Positions 12,292 through 12,953 of a DNA stretch of 12,953 nt are shown here, in pieces (position 1 is the stretch's first letter; each line of letters starts with the position of its first letter). Position numbers and translations under genes: made by a program. The stretch covers positions 1 to 12,953 of the forward strand of contig JAHJXC010000068.1 in the NCBI GenBank assembly GCA_018827845.1, in the 5' to 3' direction. The DNA comes from Patescibacteria group bacterium. Its GTDB lineage: Bacteria > Patescibacteriota > Minisyncoccia > UBA9983. The notes under the pieces were generated by a model. It saw nothing but the letters and a program-made list of their open reading frames with translations. It was not told the DNA's origin and made no database searches.

Positions 12292-12320
12292 ATAATACCA
12301 AGAAAAACCAACCCTTGCAA
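12292..12320 (-). promoter_or_regulatory. Promoter of the GtrA-dnaX-kinase operon
   Basis: On the minus strand TTGCAA (12320-12315) and TATTAT (12297-12292) are 17 bases apart, with TGG just before the -10. The -10 ends 8 bases before the ATG at 12283, so the transcript begins at about the start codon. The -35 abuts the T-tract of the upstream terminator, giving a very tight junction. Confidence 0.65.
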
Positions 12321-12322
12321 AT

Positions 12323-12354
12323 AAAAAAGCCCTTGTTGTTTATTACAAAGGCTT
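12323..12354 (-). terminator. Rho-independent terminator of the third histidine kinase gene
   Basis: Read on the minus strand, AAGCC (12354-12350) pairs with GGCTT (12331-12327 complement), continued by ACAA/TTGT pairing with one mismatch, followed by a run of T. It starts 8 bases past the kinase stop codon and ends just before the next operon promoter. Confidence 0.8.
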
Positions 12355-12362
12355 CCTGTCTT

Positions 12363-12953
12363 CTAATAAGGAAGTGATATTTTAAATGTGGTTAAATAAG
12401 GGTGATTTTCAAGCTGTATACTGCCTCCGTGCGCATCTATGATAGACCTTATATTGGTAAGGCCCAATCCAGTGCCATCTGTTTTGGTTGTAACAAAAGG
12501 CATAAAAATTTCTTCTGCAATCGTAGGATCAATTTTAGTGCCGTCGTTTTGAAAAAAGATATTCACACTTTTCTTTTTGGGTTTCAGTTTTGTTTTTACG
12601 ATTATGCGGCTGGCTTTTGCTTCTAAGGCATTTCTTATTAGATCCTGAATGCATATAAATATTTTATCTCTGTCAAAAACTATTGTTTTGCTCTCCAGTC
12701 TTCCATCCGCCTTGAATCTGCACTTGCAGCAAGAATTATTATTCACTCTGTTTACTTCAACAAGCTTTTTGAATTCCATTCTTAAAAATTCATTTAAGTT
12801 GTGTCGTTCTATGTTGAGCTTAATGGGAGCAGAAAAAACTGTGATATTTTTTATGGTTCTTTCCAGTTTTTGAACTTCTAATCTGATTGTTTTCTGGTAA
12901 TCTTTAATCTTTTCAATATCTGGCTTTTCTTTATTTATTTCTTTTTCAGAACG
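12363..12953 (-). CDS. Histidine kinase, C-terminal part (cut by window edge)
   Basis: The frame is open from the right edge to the stop at 12363, giving 196 residues. An internal Met at 12779 is not the true start, because the sequence before it (for example KLERTIKNITVFSAPIKL) is the second DHp helix of an NtrB-like kinase. The ATPase domain shows an N box QDLIRNALEA, a degenerate G1 box (NDGTKI, with the second Gly replaced by Lys), an F box region EEIFMPFVTTK and G2 box GTGLGL. A CCKC cluster lies near the start of the ATPase domain. The phospho-accepting histidine and any sensor domain are outside the window. It is a third kinase type in this region. Confidence 0.9.
   Translation of the reverse strand, partial: RSEKEINKEKPDIEKIKDYQKTIRLEVQKLERTIKNITVFSAPIKLNIERHNLNEFLRMEFKKLVEVNRVNNNSCCKCRFKADGRLESKTIVFDRDKIFICIQDLIRNALEAKASRIIVKTKLKPKKKSVNIFFQNDGTKIDPTIAEEIFMPFVTTKTDGTGLGLTNIRSIIDAHGGSIQLENHPYLTTFKISLPY

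Noticed and set aside
12284..12301. TTG start at 12301 for the GtrA-like protein
   Set aside because: It lies across the -10 box; ATG 12283 follows it at the same 8-base distance seen at other genes.
12780..12953. The third kinase fragment as a complete 138-residue protein starting at 12779
   Set aside because: The frame stays open to the window edge and encodes recognisable DHp helix sequence upstream of that Met.
1..12953. Alternative genetic code with TGA read as glycine
   Set aside because: No long reading frame contains an internal TGA, and several genes end at TGA in tight overlaps with the next gene.
1..12953. CRISPR arrays, insertion sequences, prophage or integrase genes
   Set aside because: No regularly spaced repeats, transposase, integrase or terminal inverted repeats were seen on either strand.

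Overview
The window looks like a compact, AT-rich chromosome segment of an uncultured bacterium, most likely from the Candidate Phyla Radiation (Patescibacteria, Parcubacteria-like). This lineage call is an inference. It rests on the type IV pilus gene set, a protein O-mannosyltransferase, many very short gaps or overlaps, nearly absent Shine-Dalgarno sequences, and small membrane proteins of the kind common in that group. The long ORFs carry no in-frame TGA, so the standard bacterial code fits and the Gly-recoded Gracilibacteria/SR1 lineages do not.

Layout. Positions 1-5983 (minus strand) form one type IV pilus operon. It reads pilB (assembly ATPase), a soluble histidine kinase, a receiver-only response regulator, pilC (platform protein), four pilin-like proteins (GspH/FimT-like, a cysteine-rich PilV-like one, a PilW-like one, a PilX-like one), and the start of pilM, cut by the left edge. 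A two-component pair inside the pilus operon suggests phosphorelay control of the pilus, and the pair seems to have its own promoter. From pilB, a 42-bp divergent promoter region leads to a plus-strand pair at 6026-8025. This is a membrane-anchored metzincin-type zinc protease whose stop overlaps the start of a GT39 protein mannosyltransferase, pointing to modification and processing of exported proteins.

Positions 8026-9268 hold three small membrane-protein genes: a coiled-coil protein (minus), an unrecognised four-helix protein (plus) and a TspO/MBR protein (minus). Both convergent junctions have touching or overlapping stop codons. The 340-bp gene-poor stretch 9269-9607 holds a palindrome at the tspO promoter, an AT-rich palindrome, a terminator, tRNA-Gln(UUG), and a truncated tRNA-like element just upstream of it. 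Next, on the minus strand, come GtrA-family protein, dnaX and a membrane histidine kinase (12283 down to 9608), all overlapping. A terminator and the C-terminal part of a third histidine kinase finish the window.

Cross-cutting signals. (1) Many starts sit 6-10 bases downstream of an extended -10 box (TGn plus a TATAAT-like hexamer), so many transcripts should be leaderless or nearly so. (2) Palindromic or repeat-like elements are embedded in frame in coding genes: one in the mannosyltransferase, two in dnaX. (3) dnaX lacks the zinc-binding module usual in the family. (4) One minor pilin carries a cysteine-rich C-terminal module with a defensin-like spacing.
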